Shown one piece after another: positions 34,211 to 43,229 of a stretch of DNA of 64,000 nt. This stretch comes from Hippopus hippopus (Eukaryota; Mollusca; Bivalvia; Cardiida; Cardiidae), in assembly GCA_946811185.2 (NCBI GenBank), contig OX328102.1, positions 12,587,194 through 12,651,193 on the forward strand, written 5' to 3'. The notes below the pieces were generated by a model. That model was not told the origin of the DNA. It saw only the letters and a list, made by a program, of their open reading frames with translations, and ran no database searches. The number at the start of each line of letters is the position of its first letter. The stretch's first letter is position 1. Both the position numbers and the translations under genes were made by a program.

Positions 34211-34855
34211 TTTTTAATATGAAAACCATAGAATTTTCCAGGCATGTATGCCGTAGCATTTATGATGTCAATTTCCTGCCAATGGTGAAGTAGTACAAAC
34301 TCCAGCGTGTGCTATGGTTGGTTTTGCAGGGTTTGTGCACTCATAGCTACAAATTAACTAGAATCATGACCCAATAAACCATAATACCCTGGTGTTTTAT
34401 CAAAAATAAGTTACGATTTTTATACACTGGGAGGAAAAGGGGAGGAAACAAGGTTTATGTACAAACCTTTAAAGCTCTATTGATCTATCACAGAAGACCG
34501 AAATTTTCATGGGTCAGTCATCAAATACTGTTAATAAACACATTACCTCAATATTGTATAACACTGTTATATACGATAGAGATGTTATGCACTAATTTGC
34601 AATTTTTAGTAATGGTGTCTAATGATGCACCAATGAAATATCAGTGTTCCATGATAGACAAACGGATCTTCATTTGCCTTTTTTTTTGTGTGATAAAACA
34701 TATTCTACCCAAACCAAAGCAACATTGGAAATAGAAATTGCAATATTTCAGCTACTTTCCTTGTGGAAAAAGGCCCATCTCACAAATCCAGCAAGCTAAT
34801 GTGCAACAGGAATTAAGGATATAGATCTACATAATATGTATATACATGAATTTAC
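34211..34855. other. Intron, nothing recognised
   Basis: AT-rich intronic sequence before the 31-bp exon; no repeat or coding match. Confidence 0.4.
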
Positions 34856-34930
34856 ATGAAAACATTATGGCAAAAGAAAAGATTGCTTCTTAAAAACGAA
34901 TTTCCCCTTTGCTCACACTACTTTAAAAGT
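34856..34930. mobile_element. H1 hairpin remnant
   Basis: GAAAACATTATGGCAAAAGA / TTTCCCCTTTGCTCACACTA remain of the central hairpin. Confidence 0.45.
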
Positions 34931-34983
34931 GAAAGCAAAATGTCAGTATGCAGAAGGTAAAAAAATTTTTTTGTATATTACAG

Positions 34984-35014
34984 CTATGTTTGGTGCAACA
35001 GATACTCCAGATTG
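34984..35014 (+). CDS. APEH: APEH exon i (31-bp small exon)
   Basis: Acceptor attacag ends at 34983 and donor gtatgt starts at 35015. It is only 31 bases, reading (S)MFGATDTPD with a split W codon. The S-M-x-G-x-T-D-x-P-D-W motif matches APEH exactly in place. An H1 copy starts about 13 bp into the next intron. Confidence 0.9.
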
Positions 35015-35026
35015 GTATGTATCAGT

Positions 35027-35246
35027 CTTACCCTATACCACACAATTCAAAGGTTTAAAGACCCTAACAGATATGGCTTTTGAAAACAATGTGGGAAAAG
35101 GAGAAAATGCTGGTGACCAGCATTTTCTTTTCCCACAATGTTTTGTACCCTATTGAATACGGAATTCACTGTTTACCTTTAATTTGTCGTTTGCAAATGC
35201 TTTCAGTTTGGTCCTGACAAAAATTTGTCGTCTGCTAAAAAGTTAA
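35027..35246 (+). mobile_element. H1 hairpin MITE
   Basis: TTACCCTATACCACACAATT start, palindrome GGAGAAAATGCTGGTGACCA around 35112, right TTAA 35243-35246. Begins 12 bp after the end of APEH exon i. Confidence 0.85.
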
Positions 35247-35470
35247 ATTACAAAACATTACAGAGTTTTAATGACTCTTGGAAAGAAAGGCGTTAGAATA
35301 CATTGTGGAAAAAGGAGAAAATGCTGGCAAGCAGCATGTTCTTCCTTTTTCTTGGATGTTTTCAACTCCTTCAAAGACAAATTTTGCGATTTATGCCTCC
35401 TTAAATTTGTTGCTTGTAAATGCTTTGAATTTGGACATGGTCATAAATTTGTTACTTTGTAAACAGTTTA
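35243..35470 (+). mobile_element. H1 hairpin MITE (shares TTAA with previous)
   Basis: Begins at the TTAA ending the previous copy; ACATTGTGGAAAAAGGAGAA / TTCTTCCTTTTTCTTGGATG arms; ends ACTTTGTAAACAGTTTA, 20 bp before APEH exon j. Confidence 0.8.
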
Positions 35471-35490
35471 GAAGGTTTTTGTAATTACAG

Positions 35491-35593
35491 GGTGTTTACA
35501 GAGGCTGGCCTCCAATTTGATTTTAAGTCCGTTCCCGATGCTGCACTTTGTGAAATGATGTGGAAGTGTTCTCCGATACGATACATCGATCAG
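35491..35593 (+). CDS. APEH: APEH exon j
   Basis: Acceptor attacag ends at 35490 and donor gtagag is at 35594. It completes the W codon and reads VFTEAGLQFDFKSVPDAALC, then MMWKCSPIRYIDQ, ending in phase 0. The M-x-K-(C/S)-S-P-I-(R/K)-Y-I-x-Q block is the conserved run before the strand that leads to the catalytic Asp. Confidence 0.94.
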
Positions 35594-35653
35594 GTAGAGT
35601 CAATAAGTACTGTGTATTACTTTTAACAAGACGACTCTACAGTCCAACCTGTA

Positions 35654-35882
35654 TCAACCCTATACCACTCAATCCGGACTTTTAACAACCCTTACAAAGA
35701 AGCCTTTTGAAAATATTGTGGACAAAGGAGAAAATGCTGGTGACCAGCATTTTTTCCTTTTCCCACAATGTTTTCTATCCCGTCAAAGTCAAATCTCACG
35801 GCTTAAGCAATATTTAATTTGTTATCTGTAGATGCTTTCTTTTTGGACAAGTCTTAAATTGTGTCGTTTGATAAAAGGTTAA
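35654..35882 (+). mobile_element. H1 hairpin MITE
   Basis: TCAACCCTATACCACTCAAT start, palindrome GGAGAAAATGCTGGTGACCA around 35735, right TTAA 35879-35882. Confidence 0.85.
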
Positions 35883-36006
35883 GCAAGTACATCAGGAACA
35901 CCAAAAGTGCTTACCTGTGACAGGTGGTTGCTTAGTACAAGTACATTTCAACATGTTTGTCTCCTTTGGGAACTCAAAATATGCTTCCCTCATACAGGTT
36001 GCATAG

Positions 36007-36221
36007 TTACCCCTTTACCACTCAATCCTGACTTTTGATGACTCTGAGAAAAGGACTTTCGAAAACAGTATGGGAAAAGGAGAAAATGCTGGTAACCAGC
36101 ATTTTCTCCTTTTCCCACAATGTTTTCTACCCTTCCCAAAACCAATTTTAATTTTTGAGTCACATTAATTTTGTCATCTATAAATACTGGTCTAAAATTT
36201 TGTAGTTTGAAAAAGAGTTAA
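36007..36221 (+). mobile_element. H1 hairpin MITE
   Basis: TTACCCCTTTACCACTCAAT start; near-perfect palindrome around 36095 with arms of about 30 bp; right TTAA 36218-36221. Confidence 0.88.
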
Positions 36222-36299
36222 TTGTTTGTTTGTTTGTTTGTATTATGTTTAAAGCTGTTTTCAACTATGTAATATAATTATTGCATGTATCTGAAAAAA

Positions 36300-36766
36300 G
36301 TATCGACAGAGCAGGCTGACATTGGTTGAAACTTTTTGCTATTGGTCAATTTTCTGCATGTCCAAGAACCATTCTACCTAATGATTCGATCCGTTGTTAA
36401 ACAGAATTGATAGCCCCGCCCGGGTGGCTCAGTGGTGAGCGTGTCGGACTCATGATCTGGTGGTTGTGAGTTCGATACCCAGTTGAGGCGAACTTTCTTT
36501 CCGGCGTATTTTCGCCTCTCACCTCTGCTGAAGCATGTGAGAAAAGTAGTCGGTGGCTTTGGAAAGAAAGTTGTGTTAGTACTGGTGTGAGAAAGCCAGG
36601 AAACACATGTGCGTCACCGACCGCCATGATATGACCTTAGCTGTTAAAGTGGCGTTAAACCCCAATACAACCAACCAACCAACAGAATTGATCCAGAATT
36701 ATGTAATGACTTGCTTGGTTTAAGGCATCATGAGATGCATTAAAATCCCTTTTTTTCCCAAGACTT
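36300..36766 (-). mobile_element. P-family element split by a SINE
   Basis: Left part (TGACATTGGTTGAAACTTTT, ATTGGTCAATTTTCTGCATG, GTTGTTAAACAGAATTGAT) and right part after 36692 (CCAGAATTATGTAATGACTT, GAGATGCATTAAAATCCC) form one P element around the SINE at 36412-36680. Confidence 0.75.
36412..36680 (+). mobile_element. tRNA-headed SINE, family 3
   Basis: Exact 12-bp duplication AACAGAATTGAT at 36400-36411 and 36681-36692. Head GGGTGGCTCAGTGGTGAGCG with B box GAGTTCGATACC; tail TGATATGACCTTAGCTG, GTGGCGTTAAACCCC and CAACCAACCAAC. Confidence 0.9.
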
Positions 36767-37329
36767 TGTCCGTCCTGCCGTCCGTCCGTTTGTCGGCCCG
36801 TCTGTGTGTCCGTCCGGGAGATTATCTCCAATACCATTGGACCGAATTTCGCGAAACTTTATACATGTGTACAATATCCCAGTCCGTCAATACACTTTTT
36901 TTTTTTTTTTTTTTTTATTCGATGAAAAATGGCCGACTGGGAGCGATTTTAAGTTACGCAGTCAAGCAAATTTTTCGGCGGGGGATATCATTTCAACAAA
37001 ATTGCTTGTTTATTTTACATTGATTGATTGTCAGTCAGTATCATTATACTGCAAAGAAATTTCTCAAGATCTAAATGGATAATATGATCCAAGTATATAA
37101 TGCTCTCCACTGGCAAGCTCCAGGAAACATGACAGTTTCCCTGTCCGGTGCCCTGTAGACTGCACTTCACGACAAAATCCACAATGGCAGTGTCAAATAG
37201 AAGGGAGTTGCCCACAAGACAAATACACCATATTATTACCTGTTTCCCTTCATGGTTGCCGTTAAAGGGGAAAGAATTGTTTTTAGATTTAGGGATTATT
37301 TTTGAAAATAAATGAAAATTGTTAAATAT
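36767..37329. other. Intron, decayed repeat with (CCGT)n
   Basis: A (CCGT)n-like stretch at 36773-36815, then CCAATACCATTGGACCG and a 23-base T run (about 36895-36917). No coding support. Confidence 0.45.
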
Positions 37330-37450
37330 ATTTGAATCAATAACCTATGGAAATAAGAGAAAATGCTGATTTTTAGAATTTCCCCCTTATTCCAAAATTT
37401 TTTCCAAAATCTTCATCTTCAGGGTCCTATGGTTGTTTGGTGAAGGGTTA
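37330..37450 (-). mobile_element. H1 fragment
   Basis: Broken hairpin GAGAAAATGCTGATTTTTAG and a GGTTGTTTGGTGAAGGGTTA end. Confidence 0.6.
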
Positions 37451-37468
37451 CTTTGTGAAGTAGTTTGC

Positions 37469-37694
37469 TTAACTATTTACCATGCAACAAAATTGTAGAG
37501 TTGTCAAAATTGAAAGCATTTGCAGACGACAACTCAAATGTGGCTCAAATATTGAAATTCGCCCTTGTAAGGGTAGAAAACCTTGTGGGAGAACACAATT
37601 GTGTCTACCAGCATTGTCTCCTTTACCCTCAGTATTTTCAAAAGGCCTTTTTCGCATGGTCATTTAGACTCAGAATTGTGTGGTAAAGGGTTAA
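37469..37694 (-). mobile_element. H1 hairpin MITE abutting an exon
   Basis: TTAA 37469-37472 and 37691-37694; TTGTGTGGTAAAGGGTTAAC end lies 16 bp before APEH exon k, leaving only ACAATTTGTATTTATAG-type sequence as the 3' splice region. Hairpin partly broken. Confidence 0.85.
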
Positions 37695-37710
37695 CAATTT
37701 GTATTTATAG

Positions 37711-37817
37711 ATATCATGTCCAGTGATGGTGATGATTGGTGAGGATGATAAACGGGTACCACCCAAACAGAGTCATGAGTTGTACAAAGCTTTAAAAGCG
37801 AGAAATAAACCTGTAAG
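37711..37817 (+). CDS. APEH: APEH exon k (catalytic aspartate)
   Basis: Acceptor tttatag ends at 37710 and donor gtaggt starts at 37818. It reads ISCPVMVMIGEDDKRVPPKQ, then SHELYKALKARNKPV and a split R codon. The GEDD-(K/R)-RVP loop carries the acid of the triad. An H1 element ends at 37694, 16 bp from the exon start. Confidence 0.95.
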
Positions 37818-37926
37818 GTAGGTCATAGATTAATACCTCCTAGCTGTAAAAGTTTATTTCTTATAACCACATGTGAGACAAGCTGAAGCCTTAAGCTAGA
37901 CAAAATTCAGTACCTTTTTATATGAG

Positions 37927-38125
37927 TTAACCCATTCAGCACCATTGGTAAAAATTTTCCCCTTGCCCACATTGAAAGCATTTACAAACGGCAAGTAACA
38001 GTTAGCTCAAAAGATGATTGCTGTCCTTGAAATAGGAGAAAACATTGTGGCAAAGGAAACAATGCTGATCAAAAGCATTCTCCTTCAGGGTCATTAAAAC
38101 CTGGGAGTGTGTGAAAACAGATTAT
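37927..38125 (-). mobile_element. H1 hairpin MITE, decayed
   Basis: TTAA 37927-37930, TTGCCCACATTGAAAGCATT, hairpin remnant GGAAACAATGCTGATCAAAA, CTCCTTCAGGGTCATTAAAA. Confidence 0.65.
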
Positions 38126-38232
38126 GCACATATATTTTGTTTTCCAAGAGGAGGCGGTTATGTTAAAATTCACCTGTATTAAGCAAGCACCTGTCTTGAG
38201 CAAGCTTGTTTTGAGTTTCTGTAGGTGCTTGC

Positions 38233-38448
38233 TTAACCTTCTGTCTGACAACAAAAGTTTAGCTTGGTCCAAATAGCAGGCATTGACAGATGACAAATAA
38301 AATGTTATGCAAAGCATGAAATTTTTCGTTCAAAGGGAAGAAAACATTGTGGGAAAAGAAGAAAATGCTTACTACCAGCATTTTCTCCTTTCCCCACGAT
38401 GTTTTCATAAGTGTTCTTCCTCAGGGTCATTGTTTGTTAATAGGTTAT
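38233..38448 (-). mobile_element. H1 hairpin MITE
   Basis: TTAA 38233-38236, AGTTTAGCTTGGTCCAAATA; arms AAAACATTGTGGGAAAAGAA / CTCCTTTCCCCACGATGTTT; ends near TTAT 38448, 31 bp before the last APEH exon. Confidence 0.8.
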
Positions 38449-38479
38449 TACAAGTTGGTCTGTTGGTGTGTCATTTCAG

Positions 38480-38585
38480 GTTTATTGCCTACCCAGAGAA
38501 CTGTCACCCCATAGTTAAGGTTGATTCTGAAGCAGATGCCTTCATCAATATATACAAGTGGTTTTGTGAGCATCTACCTGAATAG
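38480..38585 (+). CDS. APEH: APEH terminal coding exon (catalytic histidine)
   Basis: Acceptor atttcag ends at 38479. The exon completes Arg, then reads FIAYPENCHPIVKVDSEADA and a FINIYKWFCEHLPE tail before TAG at 38583-38585. The His of NCHP takes the place of the catalytic His, followed by the amphipathic C-terminal helix. Length and end agree with the family. The 3' UTR is unclear: AATAAA-type signals at about 39232, 40914 and 41026 are candidates, and an H1 copy lies 20 bp after the stop. Confidence 0.95.
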
Positions 38586-38602
38586 TGTTCACCTACTTTT
38601 TG

Positions 38603-38812
38603 TTCACTCTTTACACCAAACGATTCTGTGAAGGGCTTTGGAAAACATTGTAGGAAAAAGGAGAAAATGCTGCTAATCAGCATTTTCTCCTTTCCCTTAA
38701 TGTTTTTTTACCTTTCAAAGACAGACACCATCACTTGAACTACTTTAAATTGCTCATTAGCAAGTGCCTTCAACACAGATGAGTATAAAATTTTTTCCTG
38801 TGGTAAAGAGGG
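38603..38812 (+). mobile_element. H1 hairpin MITE in 3' UTR region
   Basis: Arms AAAACATTGTAGGAAAAAGG / CCTTTCCCTTAATGTTTTTT, end CCTGTGGTAAAGAGGGAG. It starts about 18 bp after the APEH stop, so it is probably in the 3' UTR. Confidence 0.75.
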
Positions 38813-38819
38813 AGAACTG

Positions 38820-39344
38820 CCATTATTATCTCTTTGAGCAGAAAATCAACTTTTTTCAGCCATTAAAAAAGGTTCAAATGATTTATTGCAGTATTAGCTT
38901 TCCTCTTAACATAATACATAGAACAGTTTAAATATTGTTGTAGCCAGTGTATTTATAAAATCAGAGATCAGAATACTATTTTATAGCCGTAGTTTTTATA
39001 TGATCCAAGATCAGATTTCACACTGATTCTGTATGGTTGATACTGATTTACATTGTTTAGAAAGACAACAAAGGTTGTACTGAGGATGGTAAAGGAACTT
39101 ACAGTAGGAGCAGATTAAATGACTTGCATAAAAAAGTTGGTAGCTTTTTGTGGAAAGTGCTATTAAATTGCTACATCAATTTAAGTAAGAATTTCCTAGC
39201 AATAGAAAAAATACAAAATGGCAAGTAAATAAAAATCCACAATAAGGCTGCACATTCTATACATTCTTGAGTCAAACATAGCATTTAAAGAGTTTACAAG
39301 TAATTACTTTATACTTCGAGTCATGATAAATTGTCTCTGCCTTT
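38820..39344. other. APEH downstream region
   Basis: AT-rich with a decayed H2-like hairpin (GATCCAAGATCAGATTTCAC, about 39001) and a possible AATAAA signal at about 39232. No gene. Confidence 0.4.
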
Positions 39345-39866
39345 CTCAGTGTACCTGGGCATTGCTCTGGGAAAAGGGGTTTAATCTGTCAGCATAAAAA
39401 ACATCTATCCATGTCATCCTGTTTAGTCCATGCAGGCTATGGGGTCAAAACTTTTTGCTTTTGGTCAGTTTTCTGCATTTCAGAGCACAAGTCTACTTCA
39501 TGATTCAGTTGGTTGTTAGACAAAGTGGATCTCATGGATCCATAAATATGTGATGACTGGCTTAGTTTAATGCGTCACTGAGATGTATTAAACCTTTACC
39601 TTACAGTCCCAACTTTTAACAACTCTGAGGTAGAAGGTATTTTAAAATATTCTTGGAAAAGGAGAAAATGCTGGTCACCAGCATTTTCTCCTTTTCCAAG
39701 AATGTTTTAAAACACCTTCTTCTTCTTCTGCAATGTTTTCTACTCCATCAAAGTCAAATTTCATCACTTGTGCCACGTTTATTTCATTGTTCGCAAATGC
39801 TTTCAATTTGGACTTGTCTAAACTTTTGTCATGTTGTAAAAAATTAAACCCCCATTTGCCAGAGTA
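39345..39866 (-). mobile_element. P-family element carrying an H1 insertion
   Basis: CTGGGCATTGCTCTGGGAAA, TTGGTCAGTTTTCTGCATTT, GTGGATCTCATGGATCCATA and GAGATGTATTAA up to 39591, then continuing at 39844 as TTAAACCCCCATTTGCCAGA. The gap is an H1 copy. Confidence 0.85.
39588..39847 (+). mobile_element. H1 hairpin MITE with proven TTAA duplication
   Basis: TTAA 39588-39591 and 39844-39847. Inserted in the TTAA of a P element (other P copies read GCATTAAGCCCCC there). Arms AAATATTCTTGGAAAAGGAG / CTCCTTTTCCAAGAATGTTT; a partial second hairpin half (CTGCAATGTTTTCTACTCC) follows. Confidence 0.93.
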
Positions 39867-40295
39867 TCTGTTTACTGTGAATTTCAGCACTCTTGTCATA
39901 GGGTAAGGCATGGAGAAATGATGAAATCTGTGTCTGTTATAATGGTATCTTGAACAGTTTGATATTGAAGTTTGAAATAATGTCATTATTGTAACAGAGC
40001 CACGTTTCAGATAAATTTCCATATGTTGCCCGATCTTGACCTATAGCAACTCAAGTCATGCCAAGGGTTAAGTTTTCAGAATAACACATTGTTTTTTTAT
40101 TGATAGTCAACACACATATTTTATCGATATTATATTAAATTTGTGAGGGCATTATTCTTTGTTAAAGAACATACAAACACGTTTTCACAAAATTTTCTTC
40201 ACTGTTAGTTCTGAAAAAAGAGTGCAATTTCCTTTTTTTTTTTTTTTTTTGTTTTGTTTTTGTTTCTTTTGATAAGATAGTTTGTTTATAAAACT

Positions 40296-40604
40296 GCCGT
40301 GCCCCGTAGCTCGGTTGGTAGTGTACAGACTTAAGAACAGAGAGTTGCTGGTTCGATCCCTGGCCAATTTCTTTCCAAAGATTGATGATAGTCATTGCGA
40401 CAGGATTCCTTCCTCTCTCACTGCTGACCATTGTTTTGACGATGGTTATGTGTGAAAGCAGCCAGTGGCTTGGAAAGAATATTGTGCAGAGTGCTGGTAA
40501 AAGAAATTGAAGGAAAGCATGGATAGGTGCACTGGCCGCCGTGATATAACTGAAATATGTTGAAAACGGCGTTAAAACACCATACAATCAGTCAAGCATT
40601 TGAA
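40296..40604 (+). mobile_element. SINE family 2
   Basis: Duplication TATAAAACT at 40287-40295 and 40605-40613. Head GCCCCGTAGCTCGGTTGGTA and B box TGGTTCGATCCCTGG; GATAGTCATTGCGACAGGAT, CTCTCTCACTGCTGACCATT, GTGATATAACTGAAATATG and GGCGTTAAAACACC tail. Confidence 0.88.
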
Positions 40605-41213
40605 TATAAAACTAGAAATGTATTTTGTGCTATTCAAGGTTTTGTAATACTTTTGTTCTTCTTCCTACGCAGAAATTTCATAGGCAGAAAACTAAAACAT
40701 ATACATGTACCCCTCCCTCCTTTCCCCCCCCCCCACCAGAGAAAAAAAATATATATATAATAAATTTATACTCAGAATTATTTTAAAAAAGGTACAGCCA
40801 ATTACATGTATAATTCTGATATTACAGAATCATGTCAGAAGTGAGTGAATATTTTTTAATGGCCACCATTATGAACTTCATTAACACAACTTTCAACATC
40901 AAACTTATCTTTCTAAATAAAGTTGTTGTTTTTTCAATAGTTTGTCATGCTGCCTTTTTCATAAAAACTTCTCAAATTCCTTTGGATGATTTATATGACT
41001 GAGATGTATAGAAAGGAATTTTTGAAATAAAAACAATTATGTCACATTATTCATTTGTGAATAGTTTTGTTATTCTATTTTAGCCCACATTCGTACATAC
41101 AATTGCTCCACTGGCCAAAGCTTATGTCAGCCCTGTGTCAGTCGTGTGTGTGCGCATGCATCTGTACTTCTCTGAAGCTACAGTGACAATCAGACCAGAC
41201 TTCACAGAAATGA

Positions 41214-41420
41214 GGGGTCCGGCGTGGCTCAGTGGTAAACTGTAGGACTCATAACCTTGAGGTCCTGTGCTCCAGCCTCACTGGATGCAGTGGGGTTTTT
41301 TGGAGAGTGTCCTTGGGCAAGACACTTCAGAACCCTAGCCTAGTACCGGTAAACCCCTGTGATATGACCGAAAGAATGTTGAATGTTGGCGTAAAACACC
41401 GATCAATCAATCAATCAATC
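41214..41420 (+). mobile_element. tRNA-headed SINE, family 1
   Basis: Duplication TTCACAGAAATGA / TTTACAGAAATGA at 41201-41213 and 41421-41433 (one mismatch). Head GCGTGGCTCAGTGGTAAACT, GTGTCCTTGGGCAAGACACT, GCCTAGTACCGG, tail (ATCA)n. Best complete copy of the family in the window. Confidence 0.9.
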
Positions 41421-41544
41421 TTTACAGAAATGACCCTGCCATGGTCTTCTTCAGATTTCTTTTGTATAAATTTATTGCATGTAGAATATGGGTTTCCATA
41501 TCAACAAAACCAAAAAATATTGAAAATCCTCTTCTCCCGGAGCA

Positions 41545-41665
41545 GTCCTGTGTAGCTCAGTGGTGGAGTGTGGGACTCATAACCAGGAGTGCCCGTGTTT
41601 GAGCCGCACTGGATCCACTGCGTTTTTCGTGGGAGTGTACTTAGGCAAGACACTTCAAAGCCCTA
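41545..41665 (+). mobile_element. tRNA-headed SINE, family 1, 3'-truncated
   Basis: GTGTAGCTCAGTGGTGGAGT, CACTGGATCCACTGCGTTTT, GTACTTAGGCAAGACACTTC; stops at CCCTAGCC where the long-inverted-repeat element is inserted. Confidence 0.8.
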
Positions 41666-41673
41666 GCCAAGGA

Positions 41674-42582
41674 CATAGGGGTCCGTTGTTTGACTCCTGT
41701 CACCCGTGGACTATATATTGTAAACAAGGGATTTAACTTTGTACAGACAAAGTTACTCGCCCCCCGATTACAAAAAACAGTGTATCTTTTCTACGCTAAC
41801 AGTTATTCTCCTTATTCTTTCGACAACTGAGAGCTAAAACATTTTTCTACCAGAAAAACACAACTGTTTGTCAGTGGCTAATGCAGTCTGGCTGCTACGG
41901 TCGCTCGAACTTGTAAACTCGCTCAAAAATCTTCGCCATTGACAAGGGTTCGTACATCCGACTTTCAAGATAAAAAATGCACTTTAGATCTAATGAAACA
42001 CAGAATTAGCGGTACACACCCTTTAAACATGTTTCAAAAAATTACTGACCTATAGTCTTTGTCTGCCATAACGACGAAACGCCTCAGAATTCCTTGAATT
42101 TGTGATCCAGAAGCAAATTTCGTACAGCTGCCGCCATCTTATTTCATGTGACACTGTTTTGAACGTGAAATTTGATTGGTTGATATGTAGTGACAGTCGC
42201 GCATTCAACCAATGAAAATTCGCGCAGCTGCTGACATCGTTTGTCACGTGACACTGGAACGAGAAATTTCATTGGTTGATATGCGCGACTGTTAGTGTCG
42301 AATGTACGAACCCTTGTCAATGGCGAAGATTTTTGAGCGAGTTTACAAGTTCGAAGGACTGTAGCAGCCAAACTACATTAGCCACTGACAAACAGTTGTG
42401 TTTTTTCTGGTAGAAAAATGTTCTAGCTCTCAGTTGTCGAAAGAATAAGGAGAATAACTGTTAGCGTGGAAAAGATACATTGTTTTTTGTAATCGGGGGG
42501 CGAGTAACGGTCTGTACAAAGTTATCCCTTGTTTACAATATATAGTCTACGGGTGACAGGAGTTAAACTACGGGACCCTATG
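41674..42582. mobile_element. Long-terminal-inverted-repeat (foldback-like) element
   Basis: Ends CATAGGGGTCCG and CGGGACCCTATG; GCCAAGGA is duplicated at 41666-41673 and 42583-42590. Arms of about 285 bp (41674-41965 and 42300-42582) are closely complementary (for example CAAAGTTACTCGCCCCCCGA, TCTACCAGAAAAACACAAC). A 340-bp middle contains further small inverted repeats (TTTGATTGGTTGATATG). 909 bp, no coding. An 8-bp duplication suits hAT or P-like transposition. Confidence 0.85.
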
Positions 42583-43229
42583 GCCAAGGACAGAATGTTT
42601 GTATTAATGATGTCTAAGACAAATATGAAATTCGTTCTTGTCGGGTCAAAAAGTAGGTCACAGGGCCAAATCTGAGATAAACTTTGTTTGCACTCTAAAG
42701 GCCACATTTTCAGCCAGATACTCATGAAACTCGGTCAGAATGTTTGTCTTGATATCCTGATCAAGTTTGAAGTTGGGTTACGTTGGTCCAGAAGTAGGTC
42801 ACTGGGCCAAATCTGAGAAAAACATTGTGTGCAGTCTAGAGGCCACATTTTGAGCCTAATACTTATGAATCTAAGTCAGAAAGATTGCCTTTTCGAAGTC
42901 TCAGACAAGTTTGAAAATGGGTCACAACAGATCAAAAAGTATGTCACTGGGCCAAATCCTAGAAAAAACTTGTGTGCACTCCAGAGACCATATTTTCAGT
43001 CTGATACTCATGAAACATCACCAAAATGTTTGTCTTGATGATATGTTTGACCATTTTAAAAGTAGATCAAGCCGGATAAAAAATTGGTCACTTACACACG
43101 CGCGTTTTGCATCATTAAAACGAGGACTTCTTCAGCTTTATTAACCATAGATGACTTTACTCAGGTGGGTGCTTTAGGGCCAATGGCCCTCTTGTTTAAT
43201 CAACCAGGGAACAAACAACGATAATCTCT

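Larger units (their letters stand above)
2077..38585 (+). other. APEH: APEH gene, 3' part: 12 coding exons
   Basis: Acylaminoacyl-peptidase (acyl-peptide hydrolase, peptidase family S9C) removes N-acetylated residues from the ends of peptides; it is cytosolic and homotetrameric in mammals. Twelve exons with GT-AG borders and matching phases join into about 380 codons ending at TAG 38583-38585. The family enzyme is about 730 residues, so this is the C-terminal half. In order the product shows FPGIYC-type propeller sequence, SPNHPHYL, GKLPSTGKEASIVW, PHGGPHS, NYRGSVGYG, GGSHGGF (nucleophile Ser), RNPVIDL, GEDDKRVPPKQ (Asp) and NCHP (His). All three catalytic residues are present and no stop or frameshift is seen, so the gene looks functional. 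Earlier exons are not in bases 1-2076, which are repeats. One intron is 23.5 kb; the others are 0.5-2.1 kb. Confidence 0.95.
41077..43196 (+). mobile_element. Helitron-like element carrying nested insertions
   Basis: Begins ATTTTAGCCCACATTCG with a CTCCACTGGCC segment, shares CAGACCAGACTTCACAGAAA with 60950-60975, has repeated modules with AGGTCACTGGGCCAAATC and CAGAATGTTTGTCTTGAT, and ends in hairpin AGGGCCAATGGCCCT (43176-43190) plus CTTGTT. Two SINEs and a long-inverted-repeat element are inserted in it. No Rep/helicase coding is seen. Confidence 0.6.

Noticed and set aside
36730..37082. Open frames around the (CCGT)n and poly-T stretch
   Set aside because: They consist of low-complexity repeat translation.
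41214..41290. tRNA genes at the heads of the SINEs (also 32575, 36412, 40296, 53672)
   Set aside because: The tRNA-like heads are always followed by a body and repeat tail and are flanked by target-site duplications, so they are SINE promoters.
42829..43144. Open frames with repeated RGHILSLILM / RDHIFSLILM words
   Set aside because: They lie in the direct-repeat modules of the Helitron-like element, and the similarity follows the DNA repeats.
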